Below, in pieces: positions 14,828-23,003 of a DNA stretch of 64,000 nucleotides. The notes below the pieces were generated by a model. It saw only the letters and a list, made by a program, of their open reading frames with translations, had not been told where the DNA came from and ran no database searches. The stretch is from an uncultured Clostridia bacterium (GTDB lineage Bacteria; Bacillota; Clostridia; UBA1381; UMGS1253): the NCBI GenBank assembly GCA_934456295.1, contig CAKSHB010000002.1, positions 35,563 through 99,562 of the forward strand, in the 5' to 3' direction. The position numbers and the translations under genes are program-made. Position 1 is the stretch's first letter; each line of letters opens with the position of its first letter.

Positions 14828-17080
14828 ATGAACGAGGTTTCACAAAATTTATATGAAAAACTCAACTCGATGCAGAAAAAAGCAGTTATGCATACTGAGG
14901 GACCGCTGCTGATACTGGCAGGCGCAGGGAGCGGAAAAACCACTGTGCTCGTCAACAGAATAGCATATTTGCTTACACAAAAAAATGTTCGTCCTTATAA
15001 TATACTTGCAATAACGTTTACAAATAAGGCAGCAAATGAAATGAAGAGCCGCGTTGAGGAAATATTCGGCGAAGGAGCGGGCGATATGTGGATATCGACC
15101 TTTCATTCAATGTGCGTAAAAATTCTGCGCCGATATATAACAAGAATAGGATATGACAGCAGTTTTGTTATTTATGACTCGGCAGATTCGCAGACGGTAA
15201 TAAAGGATTGCCTTAAGCAATATAATTTGTCGGATACAAATTTTAAACCACGCAGCGTTCTTGCCGAAATAAGCAATGCGAAAGATGATCTCATTGACCC
15301 GCAGGAGTTTGAAAAGATGTATGCCGGCGACTTTCGTATGAGCAAAATCTCGAAGCTGTATGCAACATATCAAAACATATTAAAAGCAAATAATGCGCTT
15401 GATTTTGATGATATAATTGTAAAAACAATACAGCTTTTTGAGGAAAATCCTGATGTGCTGGAATATTATCAGAAAAAATTTCATTATATTATGGTTGATG
15501 AGTATCAGGACACAAATAACGCACAGTATCGTCTTGTGTCGCTGTTGTCGGCAGCGCGCAGAAACTTATGCGTTGTTGGCGACGATGACCAGAGCATTTA
15601 TAAATTCAGAGGGGCAAATATACGCAATATTCTCGATTTTGAGCATGAATTTCCCGATGCCGAGGTTATTAAGCTGGAACAGAATTACCGTTCGACCCAA
15701 ACTATTTTAAACGCCGCAAATGATGTTATATCAAATAATCGCAAGCGTAAGGGCAAAAGGCTTTGGACGGGAGGCGCAGAGGGCGATAAAATTTATTTCT
15801 ACGATGCGGAAAATGAACACGACGAAGGAAAGTTTATCGCACGTGAGATTGATCGCTTGGTGTCCGAGAGAAACCGCAGCTTTAATGATTTTGTTATTCT
15901 GTACAGAACAAATGCGCAGTCACGTGTGCTTGAAGAAATGCTGCTGCGTCAGGGAATACCGTATAGAGTTCTTGCGGGACTGAGGTTTTATGACAGAAAA
16001 GAAATCAAGGATATTATCGCATATTTGCGCGTAATACATAACTCGTCAGACAGTGTAAGCCTGAGAAGGATTATAAATGAGCCGAAAAGAGGAATCGGAA
16101 ATACTACGCTTTCGCATGCGCAGGATATTGCAGAGAGTATAAATTCAAGCATGTATGATGTGATATGCGATGCAAACCTGTATTCGGAACTTAGCCGTGC
16201 CGCTGTAAAGCTGAAAGAGTTTACAGCAATGATTGACACACTGAGGCATGCGCAGAAAAGTATGAAGCTGACAGACTTTGTGGATTTTGTGCTCGAAAGA
16301 ACATCATACAGACAGTCGCTCGTGCTTGAAAATTCGATTGAGGCACAAAGCAGGCTCGAAAATCTCGACGAGTTTATGTCAGTCGTAAAGGAATATGAAG
16401 CAACCGCGGAAGAACCGTCGCTGGCAGATTTTTTGGAGAATGTGTCGCTTGTTGCCGATATTGATAATTATGATGAAGAACAGCCGACAGTCGTACTTAT
16501 GACAATCCATTCGGCGAAAGGACTTGAGTTTCCGATTGTGTTCATTGCAGGAATGGAAGAGGGGCTATTTCCCGGGACGCGTTCGATGCTTGATATGGAG
16601 GAAATTGAGGAAGAAAGAAGACTGTGTTATGTTGCAATAACGCGTGCAAAGGAAATTTTGTATATAACAAAAGCTCAGATGCGAATGTTGTTCGGACAGA
16701 CATCATATCCGCAGGTATCGCGCTTTGTGAGAGAAATTCCGCAGGAACTTATAATGGAGTTTGGGACAAAAAAACGAAAGGCAGCTGCGTCATCTTCATT
16801 CGGACACGGAAACGGAGGAGGCAAAATACATACAAAAGTTTCAAAAGAGTATGATGCAATGTCAAAAGCTAACCTGTTTTCGGCGTTTGATGTGCGTAAA
16901 AATACTTCTGCCGCAAGCATAGATTATTCTGCCGGAGATACGGTTATGCATAAAAAATTCGGCAGGGGAAAGGTTTTGTCGGTAACTCCGCTCGGAAATG
17001 ACAGCAAAGTTCAGGTACAGTTTGAAAACGGCGATGTTAAAAACCTGATGGCAATGTTTGCAAATCTGAAAAAAGTGTGA
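14828..17080 (+). CDS. pcrA: ATP-dependent DNA helicase PcrA/UvrD
   Basis: A 750-residue superfamily 1 helicase that unwinds DNA 3' to 5' in nucleotide excision repair, mismatch repair and rolling-circle replication, and removes RecA from DNA. Walker A is AGAGSGKTT near the N-terminus. It is followed by Ia TFTNKAANEM, motif II DEYQDTN, motif III GDDDQSIYKFRGA, motif IV QNYRST, motif V TIHSAKGLEF and motif VI VAITRAKE. The C-terminal Tudor-like RNA-polymerase-binding segment (VMHKKFGRGKVLSV) is present, as in Bacillus PcrA. ATG 14828 has GGGAGGA eleven bases upstream. A TTG at 14789 in the same frame would add 13 residues that do not resemble the family. Confidence 0.96.
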   Translation: MNEVSQNLYEKLNSMQKKAVMHTEGPLLILAGAGSGKTTVLVNRIAYLLTQKNVRPYNILAITFTNKAANEMKSRVEEIFGEGAGDMWISTFHSMCVKILRRYITRIGYDSSFVIYDSADSQTVIKDCLKQYNLSDTNFKPRSVLAEISNAKDDLIDPQEFEKMYAGDFRMSKISKLYATYQNILKANNALDFDDIIVKTIQLFEENPDVLEYYQKKFHYIMVDEYQDTNNAQYRLVSLLSAARRNLCVVGDDDQSIYKFRGANIRNILDFEHEFPDAEVIKLEQNYRSTQTILNAANDVISNNRKRKGKRLWTGGAEGDKIYFYDAENEHDEGKFIAREIDRLVSERNRSFNDFVILYRTNAQSRVLEEMLLRQGIPYRVLAGLRFYDRKEIKDIIAYLRVIHNSSDSVSLRRIINEPKRGIGNTTLSHAQDIAESINSSMYDVICDANLYSELSRAAVKLKEFTAMIDTLRHAQKSMKLTDFVDFVLERTSYRQSLVLENSIEAQSRLENLDEFMSVVKEYEATAEEPSLADFLENVSLVADIDNYDEEQPTVVLMTIHSAKGLEFPIVFIAGMEEGLFPGTRSMLDMEEIEEERRLCYVAITRAKEILYITKAQMRMLFGQTSYPQVSRFVREIPQELIMEFGTKKRKAAASSSFGHGNGGGKIHTKVSKEYDAMSKANLFSAFDVRKNTSAASIDYSAGDTVMHKKFGRGKVLSVTPLGNDSKVQVQFENGDVKNLMAMFANLKKV

Positions 17081-17129
17081 TACAATATGAAAAACGTTTT
17101 TATAAAATAAAGAAAAGGCGATGGTCAGT

Positions 17130-18569
17130 ATGAAAAGAGAAAATTTAACTATGCTTACGGACTTTTATGAGTTCACAATGGCAAACGGATATCTTGAGCA
17201 TGGTTTCGGCGATAAAATAGCTTATTTTGATATGTTTTTTCGCAAAGTGCCCGATGACGGCGGATATGCAATAATGGTGGGTGTTGAACAGCTGATAGAA
17301 TATCTTGAAGATTTACACTTCGGTGATGAGGATATTGAATATCTGCGTGCAAAAGGAATGTTTTGCGAAGAGTTTTTAGAATATCTCAAAAACTTTGAGT
17401 TTAAATGCGATGTATGGGCAATTCCCGAAGGAATGCCGATTTTTCCGGGCGAGCCGATTGTTACGGTAAGAGGTCCTGTTATACAGGCGCAGTTTGTTGA
17501 AACGATGATACTTCTTACAGTAAATCACCAGAGCCTTATTGCAACAAAGGCAAACAGGATAGTACGTGCTGCTGCGGGCAGACCGATAATGGAGTTTGGC
17601 TCAAGACGCGCCCAGGGATATAATGCAGCAATTATGGGCGCGCGCGCGGCATATATAGCAGGCTGTGCAGGAACAGCATGCGCAATTGCCGAAAGAAAGT
17701 ACGGTGTACCGGCACTCGGAACGATGGCACATAGCTGGATACAGCTTTTTGATAACGAATATGACGCTTTTGTGGCATATGCAAAAACTTATCCGAATGA
17801 TTGCACCTTGCTTGTTGATACGTATAACGTTTTAAAAAGCGGTATACCGAATGCGATAAAAGTATTTAAAGAAGTGCTTTTGCCGAAGGGTTTCAGACCG
17901 AAGGGCATACGGATTGACAGCGGAGACATAACATATTTATCGAAAAAAGCGCGTAAAATGCTTGATGAGGCAGGGTTTGAGGACTGCGGCATTGTAGCGT
18001 CAAACTCTCTTGATGAATTTATAATAAGAGATACGCTTATGCAGGGAGCGCAGATAAATTCCTTCGGTGTCGGAGAAAGACTTATAACATCAAGCTCCGA
18101 ACCGGTTTTCGGCGGTGTTTATAAGGTTGCGGCAGTCGAAGAGAACGGAGAAATTGTGCCGAAAATTAAACTGAGTGAAAATGTGAGCAAAATTACCACG
18201 CCTTGCTTTAAACAGGTATACAGACTGTTTTCGAGAGAAAATGATAAAGCTATAGCTGATGTAATCACTCTTCACGGTGAAAAAATCAATGATAATGAGC
18301 CGTATGAAATATTTGATCCGGAGCATGTATGGAAGAGGAAAATTGTTGATAATTTTTATGCCAAACCAATTCTCACAAAGATATTTGAAAACGGTAAATG
18401 CATATATAAATCACCATCTATAGAAGAAATAAAATCCTTCTGTAAAGAGCAGGTTGACACGCTTTGGGACGAAGTTAAGCGTTTTGAAAACCCGCATAAC
18501 TATTATGTTGATTTATCACAGAGTTTGTGGGATATAAAAAATGAATTGCTTAAAAAGTATTCCAAATAA
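17130..18569 (+). CDS. pncB: Nicotinate phosphoribosyltransferase
   Basis: A 479-residue enzyme that joins nicotinate to PRPP with ATP hydrolysis, giving nicotinate mononucleotide in the NAD salvage pathway. The N-terminus LTMLTDFYEFTMANGY is the family signature for nicotinate binding. SRRAQGYNAAIMGARAAYIAG and GTMAHSW contain the conserved substrate-binding and phosphohistidine regions, and IRIDSGDI lies in the PRPP site. Length is normal for the Gram-positive subfamily. ATG 17130 is better spaced from AAGG (17115-17118) than the in-frame ATG at 17121, which lies only two bases from it. It follows pcrA by 49 bases without a visible terminator, so they may be cotranscribed. NAD supply connects loosely with the hydrogenase, but nothing shows coregulation. 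Confidence 0.95.
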   Translation: MKRENLTMLTDFYEFTMANGYLEHGFGDKIAYFDMFFRKVPDDGGYAIMVGVEQLIEYLEDLHFGDEDIEYLRAKGMFCEEFLEYLKNFEFKCDVWAIPEGMPIFPGEPIVTVRGPVIQAQFVETMILLTVNHQSLIATKANRIVRAAAGRPIMEFGSRRAQGYNAAIMGARAAYIAGCAGTACAIAERKYGVPALGTMAHSWIQLFDNEYDAFVAYAKTYPNDCTLLVDTYNVLKSGIPNAIKVFKEVLLPKGFRPKGIRIDSGDITYLSKKARKMLDEAGFEDCGIVASNSLDEFIIRDTLMQGAQINSFGVGERLITSSSEPVFGGVYKVAAVEENGEIVPKIKLSENVSKITTPCFKQVYRLFSRENDKAIADVITLHGEKINDNEPYEIFDPEHVWKRKIVDNFYAKPILTKIFENGKCIYKSPSIEEIKSFCKEQVDTLWDEVKRFENPHNYYVDLSQSLWDIKNELLKKYSK

Positions 18570-18595
18570 AAATTAATTTTGAAACGGGGAGCATT

Positions 18596-19303
18596 ATGGC
18601 ACTTTTTACGATATCGGATTTACATTTGCCTCTCGGAGTTGATAAACCGATGGACATATTCGGGGGTCCGTGGGAAAACTACATTGAAAAGCTTGAAAAA
18701 AATTGGAATGAAACAGTAAATGACGGAGATTGGGTTGTTATGCCGGGGGATTTTTGCTGGGCAATGCACCTTCGGGAGTCATTTCGGGATTTTGAGTTTT
18801 TAAATAAGCTGACGGGTATAAAAGTGCTTTTAAAGGGTAATCATGACTACTGGTGGGACACTGTGAGCAAGTTAAGGCGTTTTATGAGTGAAAACGGTTT
18901 TGAAAACATACTGTTTTTGCAGAATAATTCTTTTATGTATAAAAATACGGCACTGTGCGGAACCAGGTTCTGGACTTGCCCGAATGCGCCGTCATTTTCG
19001 GCGGAGGACAGAAAAATTTATATGCGAGAGCTTGGCAGAGCAGAGTTGTCGCTTTGTGATGCGGTAAAAAATAACCCTGATGAAATCCTGTTTTTTACAC
19101 ACTATCCTCCGATTGCAAATGCGCAGACAGTGGATGAAGGTTTTGCAAAACTTATGAATAAGTACGGAGTGAAACGTGTTATTTACGGACATATTCACGG
19201 AAATGCGGCACACAGGGCGTTTGTCGGTGGGTATAATGGCATAAATTTTGAGCTTGTTTCATGTGATTATTTGGGATTTACGCCAAAAAAACTGTGCGAT
19301 TAA
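18596..19303 (+). CDS. Metallophosphoesterase
   Basis: A 235-residue calcineurin-like phosphoesterase. The metal-binding motifs are complete and in order: ISDLHLP near the N-terminus (Asp and His), MPGDFCWA, GNHDYWWD, THYPPIAN and GHIHGNA. This subgroup, with the sequence DLHLPLGVDKPMDIFG, is a widespread cytosolic protein in Clostridia of unknown substrate. The enzyme should hydrolyse a phosphomonoester or phosphodiester using a two-metal centre, but nothing in the sequence tells which. No membrane segment or signal peptide is seen. It lies 26 bases after pncB, with GGGGAG before the ATG, so it is probably the last gene of a pcrA-pncB transcript. A new promoter for tig starts right after it. 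Confidence 0.88.
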   Translation: MALFTISDLHLPLGVDKPMDIFGGPWENYIEKLEKNWNETVNDGDWVVMPGDFCWAMHLRESFRDFEFLNKLTGIKVLLKGNHDYWWDTVSKLRRFMSENGFENILFLQNNSFMYKNTALCGTRFWTCPNAPSFSAEDRKIYMRELGRAELSLCDAVKNNPDEILFFTHYPPIANAQTVDEGFAKLMNKYGVKRVIYGHIHGNAAHRAFVGGYNGINFELVSCDYLGFTPKKLCD

Positions 19304-19322
19304 AAGTTTTTTTGAAAAAAGG

Positions 19323-19350
19323 TTGCAAATTTTTGCATATATGTTATAAT
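19323..19350 (+). promoter_or_regulatory. Promoter of tig
   Basis: TTGCAA (19323-19328) and a perfect TATAAT (19345-19350) are 16 bases apart, and TGT before the -10 box makes it an extended -10 promoter. The start point would be near 19357, about 60 bases before tig. Confidence 0.7.
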
Positions 19351-19417
19351 ATTTTAATGACTGTTTATAATTTAACAAGGGCAAAGCAGCTAAATTAAAG
19401 TTGGAGGAAAGATAAAA

Positions 19418-20767
19418 ATGAGTGTTAAGGTTGAAAAAACAGAAAAAAACATGGTTGAACTTGAATTTGAGGTAAGCAAGGAAGATTTCGAATCGGCAGT
19501 TCAGCGTTCGTACATAAAAAACGTTAAGAGCATAAATATTCCCGGATTTCGTAAGGGAAAAGCTCCCAGAAAGATAATTGAGGGAATGTACGGCAAAGAG
19601 GTATTTTACGATGATGCCATTAACTTTGTATTTCCCGATGCTTATGAGGCGGCAATAAAAGAGGCAAAGCTGGAGCCTGTATCGCGCCCCGAGGTTGATA
19701 TTAAGCAGTTCCCGACAGATGAACTTAACCTTATTCTCAGTGCAAAGGTTACGGTTAAACCCGATGTGAAGATTGCTAAATTTGATAAGATAGAAACTGA
19801 AAAGCCCGAATATCCCGTAAGTGATGAAGATGTTGATGCAGAACTTAAAAGACGCCAGAGCCAGAATGCTCGTGTTATCACGGTAGAAGATCGCGCAGCC
19901 GAAAAGGGTGATACTGTTGTTGTTGACTTTGAAGGCTTCTGCGACGGTGTTGCATTTGAAGGCGGAAAAGGTGAAAACTACAGTCTTGAGCTTGGTTCGG
20001 GTCAGTTCATACCCGGCTTTGAAGATCAGCTTATAGGTGCGAATGCAGGCGATGACGTTGAGGTAAATGTTACGTTCCCCGAAGAATATCATGCACCCGA
20101 GCTTGCAGGAAAGCCTGCACTGTTTAAGGTTAAAGTGCATAGCATAACAACAAAGGAACTTCCTGAAATTGATGACGAATTTGCTAAAGATGTTAGCGAG
20201 TTTGATACAATTGACGAGCTTAAAAAGGATATAAAGACAAAACTTGAAGAGAATAATGACAAGCGCGCAAAGCAGGAATTTGAAAATAACGTAATAGATT
20301 TCATAATTTCAAAGATGAAAGCTGATATTCCCGAAATTATGTATGAAAACCGCATTGATGACATGGTTCGCGATTTTGAAATGCGTCTTTCATATCAGGG
20401 CATGAACATTGACAAGTATCTTGAGTATACAGGCATGGATATGACAGCCTTCAGAGGTCAGTTTAAAGAGCAGGCCGAAAAGCAGGTAAAGGGTATGCTT
20501 GCGCTTGAGGCTATGGCTAAGAAAGAGAAGATAAAAGCGCTCAAAGACGATGTTAAAAAAGAATATGAAAAGCTTGCGGAACAGTACAAGATGGACGTTG
20601 AGAAAATCAAGAGCTTTGTAAGCGAAGATGACCTCAAAAAGGACATTGTGACAAATAAGACAATAGATGCTCTTCTTGCTATGGCAAGCGGTGAAACTGC
20701 GCCGGCTGATGAAAAGGAAGAGAAAGAAACAAAGAAAAAGAGTGCAGCAAAGAAAGCTGATGAATAA
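19418..20767 (+). CDS. tig: Trigger factor, ribosome-associated chaperone/prolyl isomerase
   Basis: A 449-residue chaperone that binds at the ribosome exit tunnel and shields nascent chains. The N-terminal ribosome-binding domain has the signature GFRKGKAPR around residue 45. The central FKBP-type isomerase domain (about 150-245) is seen from GDTVVVDFEGFCDGVAFEGG and GQFIPGFEDQLIGANAGDDV. The C-terminal helical substrate cradle follows (about 250-430), and the protein ends in a lysine/glutamate-rich tail. Its own promoter lies upstream, and it is followed by clpP, clpX and lon as in many Firmicutes. That order places a folding chaperone beside the main ATP-dependent proteases. Confidence 0.97.
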   Translation: MSVKVEKTEKNMVELEFEVSKEDFESAVQRSYIKNVKSINIPGFRKGKAPRKIIEGMYGKEVFYDDAINFVFPDAYEAAIKEAKLEPVSRPEVDIKQFPTDELNLILSAKVTVKPDVKIAKFDKIETEKPEYPVSDEDVDAELKRRQSQNARVITVEDRAAEKGDTVVVDFEGFCDGVAFEGGKGENYSLELGSGQFIPGFEDQLIGANAGDDVEVNVTFPEEYHAPELAGKPALFKVKVHSITTKELPEIDDEFAKDVSEFDTIDELKKDIKTKLEENNDKRAKQEFENNVIDFIISKMKADIPEIMYENRIDDMVRDFEMRLSYQGMNIDKYLEYTGMDMTAFRGQFKEQAEKQVKGMLALEAMAKKEKIKALKDDVKKEYEKLAEQYKMDVEKIKSFVSEDDLKKDIVTNKTIDALLAMASGETAPADEKEEKETKKKSAAKKADE

Positions 20768-20843
20768 TAAGCGGCAGCTTTTATATAAATCAGTTTTAAA
20801 GTAATGGCAGACAACAAAATATGTGTTAATGGGAGTGAAACGT

Positions 20844-21440
20844 ATGAATATGAGTTTAGTGCCTACAGTTATTGAACAGACAAACCGCGGAGAGCGTGCA
20901 TACGATATATTCTCGCGTTTGTTAAAAGAGCGAATTGTATTTTTGGGCGAGGACGTAAATGATGTAACGTCGTCACTCATTGTTGCACAGATGTTGTTTT
21001 TAGAGAGTGAAGATCCGGATAAGGATATTCAGTTCTATATCAATAGCCCGGGCGGCTCAATTACCGCAGGAATGGCGATTTATGATACGATGCAGTATAT
21101 TAAGTGTGATGTGTCCACGATTTGCATAGGTATGGCAGCGAGCATGGGAGCGTTTTTGCTTGCAGCCGGCGAGAAAGGCAAGCGTTTTGCGCTGCCGAAC
21201 AGCGAAATAATGATACATCAGCCGCTTATAAGCGGGGGTCTCAGCGGGCAGACAACCGATATAAAAATATACTCGGATCATTTGGTATCAACAAAGGAAA
21301 AGATGAACAGAATTCTTTCAGAACGTTCGGGGCAGCCGTATGAAAAGGTTTGCGCGGATACGGAAAGAGATAATTTTATGAGCGCTGATGCGGCAAAGGC
21401 TTATGGACTTATAGACGAGGTTATTACACGTAAGGCGTAA
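20844..21440 (+). CDS. clpP: ATP-dependent Clp protease proteolytic subunit
   Basis: A 198-residue serine peptidase that forms the two-ring proteolytic chamber used by ClpX and other Clp ATPases. The catalytic triad is Ser100 in GMAASMGAF, His125 in MIHQP and Asp176 in ERDNFM. The N-terminus [21 protein letters not shown] is almost that of Bacillus ClpP, with two extra residues. ATG 20844 has GGGAG eight bases upstream and gives the proper family start. The in-frame GTG at 20823 lies before the ribosome site. A second ATG at 20850 is also possible. The clpX gene begins 26 bases after the stop, a common clostridial arrangement. Confidence 0.97.
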   Translation: MNMSLVPTVIEQTNRGERAYDIFSRLLKERIVFLGEDVNDVTSSLIVAQMLFLESEDPDKDIQFYINSPGGSITAGMAIYDTMQYIKCDVSTICIGMAASMGAFLLAAGEKGKRFALPNSEIMIHQPLISGGLSGQTTDIKIYSDHLVSTKEKMNRILSERSGQPYEKVCADTERDNFMSADAAKAYGLIDEVITRKA

Positions 21441-21466
21441 TGACCATTTGAGTGAGAGGTGATATT

Positions 21467-22765
21467 ATGTCCGGCAGCAAATCATCGAACAATACGAAAC
21501 AGTTAAAATGCTCATTCTGCGGAAAGCCGCAGGATTCTGTGAAGAAGCTTGTGGCAGGTCCGGGTGTGTATATTTGCAATGAATGTATTTCATTATGCCA
21601 GAGCGTGCTTGACGGTGAATATGAAGTTGAATCAATGGATTTGGATTTGGCAAATGTGCCGAAGCCCAAGAAAATAAAAGAAATTCTCGACCAGTATGTA
21701 ATCGGGCAGGATCAGGCGAAAAAGGCAATGTCGGTTGCCGTGTATAATCACTATAAGCGTATTGAGCACGAAAATCACATTGATGATGTCGAGCTTCAGA
21801 AGAGCAATATACTTTTGCTCGGACCTACCGGTTCGGGAAAAACTTTTCTTGCACAGACTCTTGCGAGAATATTAAATGTACCGTTTGCAATTGCTGACGC
21901 CACATCTCTTACAGAGGCCGGATATGTCGGCGAAGATGTTGAAAATATCTTGCTGAAGCTTATTCAGGCAGCAGATTATGATATTGATATGGCAGAACGC
22001 GGAATTGTATACATTGATGAAATCGATAAAATAACAAAGAAATCGGAAAATGTGTCGATTACGCGCGATGTAAGCGGCGAAGGCGTTCAGCAGGCACTTT
22101 TGAAAATCCTTGAGGGAACGGTTGCGTCTGTTCCACCGCAGGGAGGACGCAAACATCCGCATCAGGAATTTATACAGATTGACACGACGAACATCTTGTT
22201 TATATGCGGCGGCGCATTTGATGGAATTGAGAAGATTATTAACAGCAGAATTGGTAAAAACTCGATTGGCTTTGGAGCAAAGGTTGAAAGTAAAAAAGAG
22301 GTTGAGCTTGGCAGTGCGCTGAAGAATATAACGCCGCAGGATTTGCTGAAGTATGGACTTATACCTGAGTTTATCGGACGCTTGCCTGTAATATCAACGT
22401 TGGATAACCTTGACCGTGATGCATTGGTACGAATTTTAACAGAGCCGAAGAATGCACTTGTGAAGCAATATCAGAAGCTTTTTGAGATGGACGATGTGTA
22501 CCTTGAGTTTGACCGTGAGGCGATTGAGGCAATTGCCGAAAAGGCAGGCGAGAGGAATACGGGTGCAAGAGGTCTTCGTTCGATTGTAGAGGAAACAATG
22601 ATGGATATTATGTTTGAAATTCCGTCAGACGAAACAATCGAAAGATGTATCATACATGCAGATACTGTGCTTGAAAAAAAGCCCCCTGAGATAATTCGAA
22701 ATATGGACAGGAAAAATAAAGTACCCTACAGCGGAGAAAAAATGATTGACCGTGATATTGGCTGA
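21467..22765 (+). CDS. clpX: ATP-dependent Clp protease ATP-binding subunit ClpX
   Basis: A 432-residue AAA+ unfoldase that recognises tagged proteins and feeds them into ClpP. The N-terminal zinc-binding domain has two CxxC pairs (CSFCGK and CNEC) about 20 residues apart. Walker A is GPTGSGKT, Walker B is [10 protein letters not shown], the pore loop is in the GYVGED segment, and the IGF-like loop for ClpP docking is in the [10 protein letters not shown] segment. The start is ATG 21467, preceded by GAGAGGTGAT. A strong terminator follows, separating clpX from lon, which has a promoter of its own. Confidence 0.97.
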   Translation: MSGSKSSNNTKQLKCSFCGKPQDSVKKLVAGPGVYICNECISLCQSVLDGEYEVESMDLDLANVPKPKKIKEILDQYVIGQDQAKKAMSVAVYNHYKRIEHENHIDDVELQKSNILLLGPTGSGKTFLAQTLARILNVPFAIADATSLTEAGYVGEDVENILLKLIQAADYDIDMAERGIVYIDEIDKITKKSENVSITRDVSGEGVQQALLKILEGTVASVPPQGGRKHPHQEFIQIDTTNILFICGGAFDGIEKIINSRIGKNSIGFGAKVESKKEVELGSALKNITPQDLLKYGLIPEFIGRLPVISTLDNLDRDALVRILTEPKNALVKQYQKLFEMDDVYLEFDREAIEAIAEKAGERNTGARGLRSIVEETMMDIMFEIPSDETIERCIIHADTVLEKKPPEIIRNMDRKNKVPYSGEKMIDRDIG

Positions 22766-22777
22766 TTATTTGATTTT

Positions 22778-22808
22778 AAAAGGCGTTCTTTTACAGGACG
22801 CTTTTTTT
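22778..22808 (+). terminator. Rho-independent terminator after clpX
   Basis: AAAAGGCGTTC (22778-22788) pairs over 11 bp, with two wobbles, with the segment starting GGACGC at 22796. A 7-base loop and a T-run complete it. It ends the tig-clpP-clpX transcript. Confidence 0.85.
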
Positions 22809-22821
22809 ATTTGAAAATTGC

Positions 22822-22850
22822 TTGTAAATGACACAAAAATATCGTATAAT
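22822..22850 (+). promoter_or_regulatory. Promoter of lon
   Basis: TTGTAA (22822-22827) and TATAAT (22845-22850) are separated by 17 bases. The start point would be near 22857, giving lon an unusually long leader of about 145 bases that contains a hairpin. No CIRCE or CtsR-like box is visible here. Confidence 0.7.
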
Positions 22851-22932
22851 AAATAATATGACGATTCAAAACGGAATTTGTCTGCGTATATGAATTAAAT
22901 ATGTATACAGTCCCATATAATACCGTACATTC

Positions 22933-22968
22933 ATACGCCTTATCTGCCCGCGATAAGATTATGCGTAT
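22933..22968 (+). promoter_or_regulatory. Hairpin in the lon 5' leader
   Basis: Two stacked stems are seen: ATACGC (22933-22938) with GCGTAT (22963-22968), and inside it CTTATC (22939-22944) with GATAAG (22952-22957). The loop is TGCCCGC and a 5-base bulge ATTAT lies on the 3' side. It ends 36 bases before the lon start codon. Confidence 0.55.
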
Positions 22969-23003
22969 TAATTTAGATTGTGGGCAGAAAGGTCGGAAAA
23001 TTT

